Source: Thermohalobaculum sp039817245
GTDB lineage: Bacteria; Pseudomonadota; Alphaproteobacteria; Rhodobacterales; Rhodobacteraceae
Assembly: GCA_039817245.1 (NCBI GenBank)
Contig: JBCBWF010000088.1
Coordinates: 1-14,621 of the forward strand
Direction of reading: 5' to 3'
Length of the DNA: 14,621 nt
The notes under the pieces are model-generated. The model was not told the DNA's origin. It worked only from the letters and a program-made list of their open reading frames with translations, and did no database searches. Of the stretch, positions 6,274-13,832 are shown in pieces; position 1 is the first letter of the stretch, and every line of letters starts with the position of its first letter. Both the position numbers and the translations under genes were made by a program.

Positions 6274-8286
6274 ATGAGCGAGGGGCGTCACAACGTTCTG
6301 AAGGAGGTGCCGCATATCTGGGTGCCGATGCCGGACGGCCGGCGCCTCGCCGCGCGCCTCTGGCTGCCGAGCGGCGACGCGCCGGCCCCTGCGATCCTCG
6401 AATATCTCCCCTATCGCAAGCGCGACGGGACCGCCGAGCGCGATGCGAGTACCCACCCCGTCTTTGCCGCCGAGGGCTATGCCTGCATCCGCGTCGATCT
6501 CGCAGGCTCCGGCGAGTCGGACGGGGTCTTCGACGACGAGTACTCCGAGCAGGAGCTTGCGGATGGTGAGGCTGTCATCGCCTGGATCGCCGCCCAACCC
6601 TGGTGCGACGGGCGCATCGGTATGATCGGCATCTCCTGGGGCGGCTTCAACGGCCTTCAGCTCGCCTATCGCCGCCCGCCCGCGTTGAAGGCGGTTGTGA
6701 CCCTCTGCTCGACGGTGGACCGTCACGCCGACGACATCCACTACATGGGCGGCTGCCTGCTCACCGACAACTTCAACTGGGGCGCGCAGATGACGGCCTA
6801 TATGAGCCGTCCGCCCGATCCTGCGCTCCGCGGGGATTGGCGCCGCGTCTGGGCCGAGCGGATCGAGACCTTGCCCTTCCTCGCCGCCGACTGGCTGCGC
6901 CGGCCCGTTCGCGACGCCTATTGGCGCCATGGCTCGGTCTGCGAGGACTGGAGCGCGATCCAGGCATCCGTGCTCGCCATCGGCGGCTGGGCGGATGCCT
7001 ATGTGAACGCCCCCCTCGCCCTCGCGGCGAACCTCAGATCGCCGCGTGCCGCGCTGATCGGGCCCTGGGAACACAAGTATCCGCATCTCTCCCGCATTCT
7101 CGCCTCGGACGCCCATGGCGAGATCCTCGGCTGGTTCGACCGGCACCTGAAGACGCGGGAGGGCGCCCCCGTTCCGCCGGCGCGGGTCTTCGTCCAAGAG
7201 CATTTCGCGACCATCGGCGGCCCCGGGGCCGCCTACGCGCCCGCGGCCGGGCGCTGGGTGGCGGAGATGGCCTGGCCTTCGCCCAATGTCGCCGAGCGCG
7301 CGCTGCATCTCAGCCGCGGCGCCCTCGGGCCCGAGCCAGGGTCCGGCGAGACCGCCATCGCGACCCCGCTCACGGTCGGTCGCGCCGCGGCCTATTTCTG
7401 CCCCGGCATGCGGGTGGATCACGAGCTTGCCGGCGATCAGGCCGAGGACGATGCCGCCTCGGCCCGCTTCGACACGGAGCCCCTTGCCGAGCCCCTCGAG
7501 ATCCTCGGCCGGCCGGTTCTGGACATCGCCTTCCGGGTAGACCGGCCCGTGGCGCAGCTCGTCGCGCGGCTCTGCGACGTGACACCGGGCGGCGTCTCGC
7601 AGCGCGTGAGCTACCACGCGCTCAACCTCTGCCAGCATGCCGGGCATGATCGGGCGGAGGCGCTGGAGCCCGGCCGGCTCTACACCGCGCGGCTCCCGCT
7701 CAACACCTGTGCCCATCGTTTCGCAGCGGGCCACCGGCTGCGGCTCGCGCTCTCCACCTCGTACTGGCCCGTGATCTGGCCCTCTCCCGAAGCGGCGACG
7801 GTCACCCTCGATCTGGCAGAGTGTCGCCTTCTGTTGCCCGAGCGCCGGGTCGCTGAGGAACCCGAGCCCATGGCGCCCGGCCCCGCCCGCGCCCGTCCGC
7901 CCTCCGATCTCGAAACGGTGCGACGCGCCACGGGCTCGAGCCGGCGCTATGTCGAGACGGACGGAACCGAAGTGCTCGAGACCATCGACGATTTCGGCGC
8001 ATCGCGCGCGATCGCCCACGGGCTGGAGACCGGCTCGAGCGTCACCCAGCGCTACGCCATCCGCCCCGGCGACCCGCTCTCGGCGCGCCATGAGGCCGAC
8101 TGGCTCTTCGCCTTTCGCCGGGCCTCCCCGGATGGCAGCGTCTGGACGGCACGCATCGAGAGCCATGCGGCCATGACCGCCGACGCACGCGCCTTCCGCC
8201 TTCACCGCCGCATCCGCGCGGAGGCCTCCGACGGCCCCTCGATCGAACGAGAGTGGACCGAGACCGTTGCGCGTGGTTACCTCTGA
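6274..8286 (+). CDS. CocE/NonD-type alpha/beta-hydrolase (peptidase S15-like)
   Basis: A 670-residue serine hydrolase with the X-Pro dipeptidyl-peptidase S15 fold. The catalytic triad is visible: Ser121 in GISWGG, Asp241 in GGWADAY and His267 in GPWEHKYP. The early part has the family's LEYLPYRKRD and RVDLAGSGESDG motifs. The C-terminal half (from about residue 320) is the beta-rich X-Pro C-terminal domain, extended by a further 100 or so residues after the usual family end. Members cleave amide or ester bonds (cocaine esterase, glutaryl acylase, X-Pro peptidases), so the reaction type is clear but not the substrate. There is no signal peptide, so it acts in the cytoplasm. The ATG at 6274 has GGAGGG six bases upstream; a TTG at 6211 is less likely. 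The binding-protein gene starts 34 bases downstream, so the two probably share a transcript. Confidence 0.9.
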   Translation: MSEGRHNVLKEVPHIWVPMPDGRRLAARLWLPSGDAPAPAILEYLPYRKRDGTAERDASTHPVFAAEGYACIRVDLAGSGESDGVFDDEYSEQELADGEAVIAWIAAQPWCDGRIGMIGISWGGFNGLQLAYRRPPALKAVVTLCSTVDRHADDIHYMGGCLLTDNFNWGAQMTAYMSRPPDPALRGDWRRVWAERIETLPFLAADWLRRPVRDAYWRHGSVCEDWSAIQASVLAIGGWADAYVNAPLALAANLRSPRAALIGPWEHKYPHLSRILASDAHGEILGWFDRHLKTREGAPVPPARVFVQEHFATIGGPGAAYAPAAGRWVAEMAWPSPNVAERALHLSRGALGPEPGSGETAIATPLTVGRAAAYFCPGMRVDHELAGDQAEDDAASARFDTEPLAEPLEILGRPVLDIAFRVDRPVAQLVARLCDVTPGGVSQRVSYHALNLCQHAGHDRAEALEPGRLYTARLPLNTCAHRFAAGHRLRLALSTSYWPVIWPSPEAATVTLDLAECRLLLPERRVAEEPEPMAPGPARARPPSDLETVRRATGSSRRYVETDGTEVLETIDDFGASRAIAHGLETGSSVTQRYAIRPGDPLSARHEADWLFAFRRASPDGSVWTARIESHAAMTADARAFRLHRRIRAEASDGPSIEREWTETVARGYL

Positions 8287-8320
8287 GCCGCGAAACATAA
8301 ATCTTCGACAGGAGAGAAAC

Positions 8321-9892
8321 ATGACCTTTCGCTCGGGAGATATCACCCTCGACCGTCGACGCTTTCTCGAGGGCACGGCCGCCACGGGCCTCGCGCTCGG
8401 GCTGGGCGGCACGCTGACCGCTCCGGCGCTCGCCGCCGAGCCCAAGAAGGGTGGCCGGCTTCGCGTCGCGCTTGCCGAGGGCAGCACGTCAGACAGCCTC
8501 GATCCGCAGACCTACACCGACATTTACATGATCTCCGTCGGCTTCGCGACGCACTCCACGCTCACCGAGATCGCCCCCGATGGCGAGCTCGTCGGCGATG
8601 CGGCGGAGAGCTGGGAGGGCGCTTCGGATGCGGCCACCTGGACCTTCCGCCTGCGCGACGGGATCACGTTCTCCGACGGCAAGAAGGTCACCGCCGAGGA
8701 CGTGATGGCCTCCATCGACCACCACCGCGGCGAGGAGTCGAAGTCCGCCGCCAAGGACGTCGTCGGCCCCATCAAGGATATGAGCGCGCCGGACGAGAAG
8801 ACCGTGGTCTTCACGCTCGACGGGCCGAACGCGGACTTCCCCTACCTGATGGCCGACTATCACCTCCTGATCATGCCGGCCGAGGGCTCGGGCGTGAACT
8901 GGCAGGACTATGTCGGCTCCGGCGGCTACGTGCTCGAGAGCTTCGAGCCGGGCGTGCGCACCGTGCTGAAGCGGCGCGACGACTACTGGAAGGAAGGCCG
9001 CGCGCATTTCGACGAGCTCGAGATCCTCTACGTTGCCGATGCGGCCGCGCGCCAGAACGCTGTGGCCACCGGCGAGGTGGATCTGATGAGCCGCGCGGAT
9101 CTCAAGACCGTGCATCTTCTCGGCCGCCGGCCGGGCGTGCGCGTGGAGGAGGCGACGGGCTTCCTGCACTACACCGCGCCGATGCTCACCAATGTCGCGC
9201 CCTATGACAACAACGACCTGCGTCTCGCCATCAAGTACTCCATCGACCGCGAGGAGCTGATGTCGAAGATCCTGCGCGGCCACGGCACGGTCGGCAACGA
9301 CCATCCGATCGCGCCTTCGGTGCCGTTCCACGCCGCCGGGCTCGAGCAGCGCGTGCCGGATCTCGACAAGGCCAAGTTCCACCTCAAGAAGGCGGGTTAT
9401 GGCGGCGAGGAGCTGGTGCTCTCCGCGGCCGACGCCGCCTATTCCGGTGCCGTGGACGCCTCGGTGCTGATGCAGGCCCAGCTCGCCAAGGCCGGCATCA
9501 ACATGACCGTCGATCGCGTGCCCGCGGACGGCTACTGGTCCAATATCTGGCTGAAGAAGGCGTGGTGCGCCTGCTACTGGGGCGGCCGTCCGACCTGCGA
9601 CTGGATGTTCACCCAGGCCTATGCGTCGGGCGCGAACTGGAACGATACCAAGTTCGAGCACGAGCGCTTCAACATGCTCCTGACCGCCGGCCGCGGCGAG
9701 CTCGACAACGCCAAGCGCGCCGAGATCTACAGCGAGATGCAGCAGATCCTGCGCGACGAAGGCGGCGTGGTGGTCTGGGGCTTCGCCAACTACGTCTACG
9801 CCATGGCTGACAAGGTGGCGCATGGCCCGGATGTGGCCTCCAACTGGGCGCTCGACGGCGGGCGCTATGTGGAGCGCTGGTGGTTCAGCTGA
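8321..9892 (+). CDS. Tat-exported ABC substrate-binding protein, peptide/nickel family (SBP_bac_5)
   Basis: A 523-residue periplasmic solute-binding protein of family 5. The N-terminus is a twin-arginine signal: DRRRFLEG at residues 11-18, a hydrophobic stretch, and a likely cleavage after APALAA (39/40). No lipobox Cys is present. Typical family features follow: LDPQTYTD near residues 64-72, ESWEGASDAATWTFRLRDGITFSDG with ADD-like AEDVMAS, and a C-terminal half of alternating lobes ending in VERWWFS. The length matches oligopeptide/dipeptide-binding proteins. AGGAGA with proper spacing precedes the ATG. It lies 34 bases after the hydrolase gene, and no permease or ATPase genes follow, as the next genes are on the opposite strand. 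It must therefore use a transporter encoded elsewhere, or the rest of the locus has been lost. The ligand is probably a peptide-like or amide/ester compound that the hydrolase cleaves; this is inferred from pairing only. Confidence 0.92.
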   Translation: MTFRSGDITLDRRRFLEGTAATGLALGLGGTLTAPALAAEPKKGGRLRVALAEGSTSDSLDPQTYTDIYMISVGFATHSTLTEIAPDGELVGDAAESWEGASDAATWTFRLRDGITFSDGKKVTAEDVMASIDHHRGEESKSAAKDVVGPIKDMSAPDEKTVVFTLDGPNADFPYLMADYHLLIMPAEGSGVNWQDYVGSGGYVLESFEPGVRTVLKRRDDYWKEGRAHFDELEILYVADAAARQNAVATGEVDLMSRADLKTVHLLGRRPGVRVEEATGFLHYTAPMLTNVAPYDNNDLRLAIKYSIDREELMSKILRGHGTVGNDHPIAPSVPFHAAGLEQRVPDLDKAKFHLKKAGYGGEELVLSAADAAYSGAVDASVLMQAQLAKAGINMTVDRVPADGYWSNIWLKKAWCACYWGGRPTCDWMFTQAYASGANWNDTKFEHERFNMLLTAGRGELDNAKRAEIYSEMQQILRDEGGVVVWGFANYVYAMADKVAHGPDVASNWALDGGRYVERWWFS

Positions 9893-9909
9893 TCGCCGCG
9901 CGGTAACGC

Positions 9910-9945
9910 AAAAAGGCCCTCACCCGCATTCGGGTGGGGGCGCCT
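9910..9945 (-). terminator. Intrinsic terminator after plsC
   Basis: On the minus strand, immediately after the plsC stop, a GC-rich hairpin with one bulge (arm ending CCACCCG, loop AATG, arm starting CGGGTGAGGG) is followed by CCTTTTT, a five-base T run at 9910-9914. This fits a terminator for the ftsEX-plsC transcript. On the plus strand the hairpin lacks a T run, so for the binding-protein gene it would work weakly at best. Confidence 0.75.
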
Positions 9946-10737
9946 TCAGCGGGCGCGTTTCGGGGCGGCGAGCCGGTTCGAGGCGCCTTCGATCTGCCGC
10001 TCCAGCGCCTCGAGGAGGCGATCGTCGAGTTCCGGATCCGCGGGGGCCGGCAGCGGGGCGAGGAACTCCATGACCGCGGTCCCCGGTCCCGCCAGCCTCC
10101 CGCCCTTCACCCAGAAGAGCCCGGTGTTGGTCGCTGCGGGCACGACCGGCAATGCGAGTTCGCGCGCCAGCATCACCACGCCGCGCTTGTACGGTGCCGT
10201 GGCGCCCGGTGCGACGCGCGTGCCCTGCGGGTAGACGACGATCTGGCCGCCCCGCACCTGGGCCGCCGCCATCTCTCCCACCATCCGCGCACCCTCTCCG
10301 CGCTTGCCGCGATCGACCGCCACCGTCCCGATCCGGCGTGTGTAGAGGCCGAAGACCGGCATGCGCGTCAGCGAGCGCTTCATGACGAAGCGCGCATGGG
10401 GGAGATGGGCGAAGAGGATGTAGACATCGAGCAGCGACTGGTGCTTGGCGGCGACGACCACCGGCTCGGTCGGCATGCGCCCGCGGATCTCGACGCGGAT
10501 GCCGGCCATCATCCGCGCCAGCCAGAGCACGCTCCGCGCATAGAGCCGCATCCAGCCATGGGTCGCGCGGTGGGAGACGAGAAGGGGCGCGCCAAGCACA
10601 CCCATCACCCCCATGAGCACATAGAGGGCGAGATGGAAGGCGATGTCGCGCAGGCGGGCGAGCGGCCCTCTCGGCATCGCCGGTCCGCCCGTTGGTGCCC
10701 CTGCCGACCGCGTCTTGGGCTCGACCGCGCCGCTCAT
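9946..10737 (-). CDS. plsC: 1-acyl-sn-glycerol-3-phosphate acyltransferase
   Basis: A 263-residue membrane-associated acyltransferase that adds the second acyl chain to lysophosphatidic acid, giving phosphatidic acid for phospholipid synthesis. Block I is HQSLLD (His99, Asp104 catalytic), preceded by a hydrophobic segment at about residues 33-55. Block II is GTVAVDRGKRG (137-147), block III is YPQGTR (169-174), and block IV is the VPAATNTG region. Block III has Gln where most PlsC proteins have Glu (PEGTR). The ATG at 10737 overlaps the ftsX stop (ATGA), so the gene is coupled to ftsEX. An internal ATG 20 codons later is possible but less well supported. Membership of the broader lysophospholipid acyltransferase superfamily is certain; other superfamily activities, such as ornithine-lipid synthesis, are less likely given the length and motifs. 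Confidence 0.88.
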   Translation of the reverse strand: MSGAVEPKTRSAGAPTGGPAMPRGPLARLRDIAFHLALYVLMGVMGVLGAPLLVSHRATHGWMRLYARSVLWLARMMAGIRVEIRGRMPTEPVVVAAKHQSLLDVYILFAHLPHARFVMKRSLTRMPVFGLYTRRIGTVAVDRGKRGEGARMVGEMAAAQVRGGQIVVYPQGTRVAPGATAPYKRGVVMLARELALPVVPAATNTGLFWVKGGRLAGPGTAVMEFLAPLPAPADPELDDRLLEALERQIEGASNRLAAPKRAR

Positions 10738-11600
10738 GGCAGCTCGCGCAACGCGGCGCGTACCGCGACCGCGGCCGCCGCCCAGCCGATCAGCGCCGCG
10801 GCAGGCGGGACTGCCAGTGCAAGGCCGAGGAGCCGCCCGCCGCCGGGCGCCAGATCGAGCCCGACGACATTGCCGGCACCCGGCAGGAGCGCGAGGAGCG
10901 CCGCCGCCGCTCCGGCCCCCAGGGCAGCACCCGTGCCTGTGCGCCAGAGGATCGGCCGGATGAAGGCGCGCGCGATGAACCGGTCCTGCCCGCCGATCAG
11001 CCGGATGACGCGCACCACCCCGGTGTTGCCTGCGAGGCTCGCGCGCGCGGCCAGCGCCACCATGCCGGCTGCGGCCAGTGCGACCAGCGCGGATGCCGCA
11101 AAGGCCAGCCACTCGATTGCGGCGGCCGCGCTGATGAGAGGCCCGCGCCAGGCGGCGTGATCGTCGTAGACGCTGCCGGGCGCCGCCGCCTCCAGCGCAG
11201 CGGCCAGCGAGGCCGCATCCGGCCCGCGCCCCTCCAGCGTGACATCGATGAGCCGCGGTATCGGCAACTCGGAGAGCGCCGCCCCGTCCCCGAGCCAGGG
11301 GGCGAGGAGGGCGCTCTGCTCCTCGCGCTCGAGCGCGCGCGCCGCGGCTATCCCTTCCGTGCCGGCGAGGATCTCGAGCACCGCCGCGAGGCCTGCATCG
11401 TCATCCCCGCCCACGCGCACAGTCGCACTGCCGCTGAGCTCCGCGCGCCACTCTGCCCCCAGGCTCGCCGCTGCGAGACCCGCCGCTAGGGCAAGCACGG
11501 CCAGAAAGGCCATCACCGCGGCGGCCAGGATCACCAGCCAGGCGGCCCAGCCGCCGGCCGGCACCAGCGGAACCGATCCGGGCCCGAAGAGCCGTGCCAT
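10734..11600 (-). CDS. ftsX: Cell division protein FtsX, ABC permease subunit
   Basis: A 288-residue integral membrane protein with the FtsX layout. One N-terminal span (about residues 17-45) is followed by a periplasmic domain (about 46-155), then three spans (about 160-185, 222-242 and 255-283). FtsX partners the ATPase FtsE at the division site and passes the ATP-driven signal across the membrane to activate peptidoglycan hydrolases. The cytoplasmic loop after the second span (NTGVVRVIRLIGGQDRFIARAF) matches the conserved coupling segment ('LIGA...F') of the family. The ATG at 11600 has GAGGG five bases upstream; a TTG at 11612 overlapping the ftsE stop is the alternative. The protein is unusually Ala-rich, in line with the GC content. 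It overlaps plsC downstream. Confidence 0.9.
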   Translation of the reverse strand: MARLFGPGSVPLVPAGGWAAWLVILAAAVMAFLAVLALAAGLAAASLGAEWRAELSGSATVRVGGDDDAGLAAVLEILAGTEGIAAARALEREEQSALLAPWLGDGAALSELPIPRLIDVTLEGRGPDAASLAAALEAAAPGSVYDDHAAWRGPLISAAAAIEWLAFAASALVALAAAGMVALAARASLAGNTGVVRVIRLIGGQDRFIARAFIRPILWRTGTGAALGAGAAAALLALLPGAGNVVGLDLAPGGGRLLGLALAVPPAAALIGWAAAAVAVRAALRELP

Positions 11601-11608
11601 CAACGCCC

Positions 11609-12286
11609 TCAAAGATCGCTCCCGCCCAGTGCCAGCTGCCCGTCCGCCAGCCGCAGGATACGCGCGGTCACGATCTTCTTGGCCGAGCGGATGAGCCCGA
11701 GATCATGCGTCGCGATCAGTACGGTCTTGCCGAGCCGGTTGAGCTCCACGAGGAGGCGCAGGATCCGCATGCCCATCTCCGCATCCACGTTCCCCGTCGG
11801 CTCGTCCGCCAGGATCAGATCGGGCGAGGTGATCACCGCGCGCGCGATCGCTGCACGCTGCTGCTCGCCGGCGGAGAGCGCCTGCGGCATCGCGTCCGCC
11901 CGATGCGTGAGGCCCACCCAGCGCATCAATTCGTTCACATCCGCGTCGTGCTGCGCCGGATCGCGCCCGTGCACGGCCAGCGGCAGCGCGATGTTCTCGG
12001 TCACCGTGAGATGGTCGAGCAGGCGGAAATCCTGGAAGACGATGCCGATGCGCCGGCGGATCTCGAGGCGCTCTCGCTGGCCGCCGGCCATGGGATCGTT
12101 GCCGAACAGGAGCAGCTGCCCGCTGTCCGGCAGAAGCTCAAGATACAGCAGTTTCAGCAATGTAGTCTTGCCCGCGCCGGACGGGCCGGTCAGGAAATGG
12201 AACGAGCCCGCAGCGATTTCGGCATCCACCGCGCGCAACGTCTCGCGGTCGTCATAGCCGAAGCTGAGCTTGGAAAGTGAGATCAC
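11609..12286 (-). CDS. ftsE: Cell division ATP-binding protein FtsE
   Basis: A 225-residue ABC ATPase. Walker A is GPSGAGKTT (34-42), the Q-loop is FQDF (84-87), the signature is LSAGEQQR (137-144), Walker B is LILADEP (157-163) and the H-loop is THD (193-195). FQDFRLL and the short single-domain length are characteristic of FtsE rather than LolD or MacB, and ftsX follows directly. The signature has Ala where LSGGEQ is most common, a substitution that does not by itself predict loss of function. It starts at GTG (12286) with only a weak ribosome binding site; the ATG at 12299 is out of frame. It is the first gene of ftsE-ftsX-plsC and is transcribed divergently from the zinc-ribbon protein gene. 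Confidence 0.95.
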   Translation of the reverse strand: MISLSKLSFGYDDRETLRAVDAEIAAGSFHFLTGPSGAGKTTLLKLLYLELLPDSGQLLLFGNDPMAGGQRERLEIRRRIGIVFQDFRLLDHLTVTENIALPLAVHGRDPAQHDADVNELMRWVGLTHRADAMPQALSAGEQQRAAIARAVITSPDLILADEPTGNVDAEMGMRILRLLVELNRLGKTVLIATHDLGLIRSAKKIVTARILRLADGQLALGGSDL

Positions 12287-12431
12287 AAGTCCGCACCATG
12301 TTCAGCGGCGCTACAGAAGACACATATTTGCAGTGCTTTGACAACGGTGTTTAATCTATAAGCAAGCTAAGGGGAAAGATGCGGGGAGTGGGCTGGGTGA
12401 GCCCTCGGGCTCCAGCGCGATTCGGAGGGAA
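12287..12431. promoter_or_regulatory. AT-rich divergent promoter region between ftsE and the zinc-ribbon gene
   Basis: This 145-base gap holds the most AT-rich stretch of the window (about 12320-12365). On the plus strand a perfect TTGACA lies at 12338-12343. TATAAG at 12357-12362 or TTTAAT at 12350-12355 could serve as -10, although both spacings (13 and 6 bases) are shorter than the usual 16-18. On the minus strand TTGTCA (12339-12344) overlaps the same box and could belong to an ftsE promoter, again without an ideal -10. Promoters for both directions must lie here, but the exact boxes are uncertain. Confidence 0.45.
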
Positions 12432-13772
12432 ATGACCGTGACGGAGATCGTCTGCCCGTCCTGCTCGGCGCGCTATCGGGTTCCTGACGGTGCCATCGGG
12501 CCAGAGGGACGCCGCGTGCAGTGCGCCTCTTGTGGCGAGATCTGGCTCGCGCGCCCTGTGGCGAGCGCACCGGAGCCGCCGGCCGAGCCCGAAGGACCGC
12601 CGAAGGCCATCGAGCAGGGCGCCGCGGGTGCAGCGGCCGAAACACAGGCCCGCGCGGCGCCGCAGCCTGAGCCGCAGCCGCCCGCACCGCAGGAAGACGC
12701 CGCGCAGGAAGCGGCGGCCGCCGAAGCCGAAGAGCGCAGCGCAGGGTCGCGCGTCGCCGAGCGGCTCGTGGCCGCCGGTGGCGGCGCCGCGGCCGCGGTC
12801 TCTGGTGCCGGCGGGGCCGAGGCTGCGGAAGAGACCGGCGCGCCGGAGAGCGACGATCCGGGCGAGGCCGCCGCGCGCCGACGGCCGCGCCGGAGCTGGC
12901 GCGACGTGAGCGGCCGCAGCGCGGCTCCCGAGGCGGAAGAGGACGAGGAGGACGAAGAGGGCGAGGAGCAGGTGCAGGACGCCTTCGCCGCCCGCCTCGC
13001 CAAGCTCCGTGACGCCAGCATGGCCTCGGACCCTGTTCCGGAGGCGGAGCGCACCGAGAAGCGCCGCCGTGTCGAGGAAGACGTCTACGGCGACTGGGAC
13101 GACGAGGACGACTTCGAGGAGGACCACCGGCCGTCGGCTCCCGCCGCAAAGGCCGCCGCCGAGGCGGCTCCCGAGCCTGCAGCCGACAAGGCGGCTGCGC
13201 CCGAGCCGCGGGATGCGCAGATGGCCGAGATCCGGCGAATGCTGAACGAGCTGAAGGGCTCGGGCACCGGTGCCGAAGCACAGCCGACCGAAGGCGCCAC
13301 GCAGGCCGGCGGAGATTCGTTCGCCGGGCAGCGCGATGTGGCCGGCATCAATCGGATGGCGCCTGCCCCGAGCGTCGCCGCCGCAGCGGACGAGTTCAAC
13401 GATCCCCTGCGCGAGAAGCTGCTCGATCCGGAGCTGAAGGCGCGCCGCGCCGCCGCGGCCGGAGCGGAGCGTCAGCGCGAAGGGCTGATGCGCCGGCATC
13501 GCAAACGCAACCGTCGGCGCGAGCTCGCGAGCAAGCAGCGCAAATCCATGGGCGGCTTCTACACCGGCCTGCTGCTCATGCTGGGCGCGCTCGGCATGCT
13601 CGCCGGCGTCTATGCCTTTGCGGACCGGATCGTGGAGCGCGTGCCCGGCACCCGGCCGGCGATCGAGGACTATGTCGCTGCGGTCGACCAGATGCGTCTG
13701 CAGCTCGGCGAGCAGTACAAGCGCGTCGAGGGCCGCGTGATCCAGATCTACCAGGAGATGATCGAGGACTGA
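12432..13772 (+). CDS. Zinc-ribbon (MJ0042-type) acidic protein with one C-terminal membrane span
   Basis: A 446-residue protein of unknown biochemical function. The N-terminus is a zinc ribbon with two CxxC pairs (Cys8/Cys11 and Cys31/Cys34) and the YRVPDGAIGPEGRRVQCASC pattern of MJ0042/zinc_ribbon_5 domains common in alphaproteobacteria. Residues about 42-330 are low-complexity, rich in Ala, Pro and Glu, with strongly acidic runs (EAEEDEEDEEGEE; DWDDEDDFEED) and probably disordered. A basic patch (MRRHRKRNRRRE) precedes a single membrane span at about 378-398, and a short helical tail ends in YQEMIED. Positive-inside logic puts the zinc ribbon and acidic region in the cytoplasm and the tail in the periplasm. 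GGAGG at 12424-12428 precedes the ATG with tight spacing; GTG at 12438 is an alternative start. Divergence from ftsE suggests an envelope- or division-related role; that is inference. Confidence 0.85.
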   Translation: MTVTEIVCPSCSARYRVPDGAIGPEGRRVQCASCGEIWLARPVASAPEPPAEPEGPPKAIEQGAAGAAAETQARAAPQPEPQPPAPQEDAAQEAAAAEAEERSAGSRVAERLVAAGGGAAAAVSGAGGAEAAEETGAPESDDPGEAAARRRPRRSWRDVSGRSAAPEAEEDEEDEEGEEQVQDAFAARLAKLRDASMASDPVPEAERTEKRRRVEEDVYGDWDDEDDFEEDHRPSAPAAKAAAEAAPEPAADKAAAPEPRDAQMAEIRRMLNELKGSGTGAEAQPTEGATQAGGDSFAGQRDVAGINRMAPAPSVAAAADEFNDPLREKLLDPELKARRAAAAGAERQREGLMRRHRKRNRRRELASKQRKSMGGFYTGLLLMLGALGMLAGVYAFADRIVERVPGTRPAIEDYVAAVDQMRLQLGEQYKRVEGRVIQIYQEMIED

Positions 13773-13784
13773 GCCTCGCGAACG

Positions 13785-13817
13785 CGGCGGCGTCCGGATC
13801 CGATCCGGGCGCCGCCG
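13785..13817. terminator. Strong hairpin between convergent genes, probable bidirectional terminator
   Basis: A 14-bp stem (CGGCGGCGTCCGGA at 13785-13798 with 13804-13817, one T:G wobble) and a five-base loop lie between the zinc-ribbon gene stop and the end of the DUF4175-type gene. On the plus strand only a short TTT follows, after AAC, and the minus strand has no T run. It is therefore a GC-rich hairpin terminator candidate of moderate certainty, placed where convergent transcripts should end. Confidence 0.55.
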
Positions 13818-13832
13818 AACTTTCGCGCGCGA

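Noticed and set aside
6112..8487. A 791-codon open frame on the minus strand opposite the hydrolase gene
   Set aside because: It is antisense to a gene with an intact catalytic triad, has no recognisable motif, and shows the His/Arg/Gly/Ala-rich composition typical of antisense frames in high-GC DNA.
8489..9823. A 444-codon minus-strand open frame opposite the binding-protein gene
   Set aside because: The sense frame has a Tat signal and clear family features; the antisense frame is His/Val/Arg-rich with no motif.
9934..11160. A 408-codon plus-strand frame across plsC and ftsX
   Set aside because: Both minus-strand genes are well identified and overlap in operon fashion; the plus frame has no recognisable protein.
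12640..13200. GC-rich repetitive look of the zinc-ribbon gene as a possible DNA repeat array
   Set aside because: The repetition is codon-level (Ala/Pro/Glu runs) without a fixed unit or spacer; it is low-complexity protein coding, not a CRISPR or tandem array.
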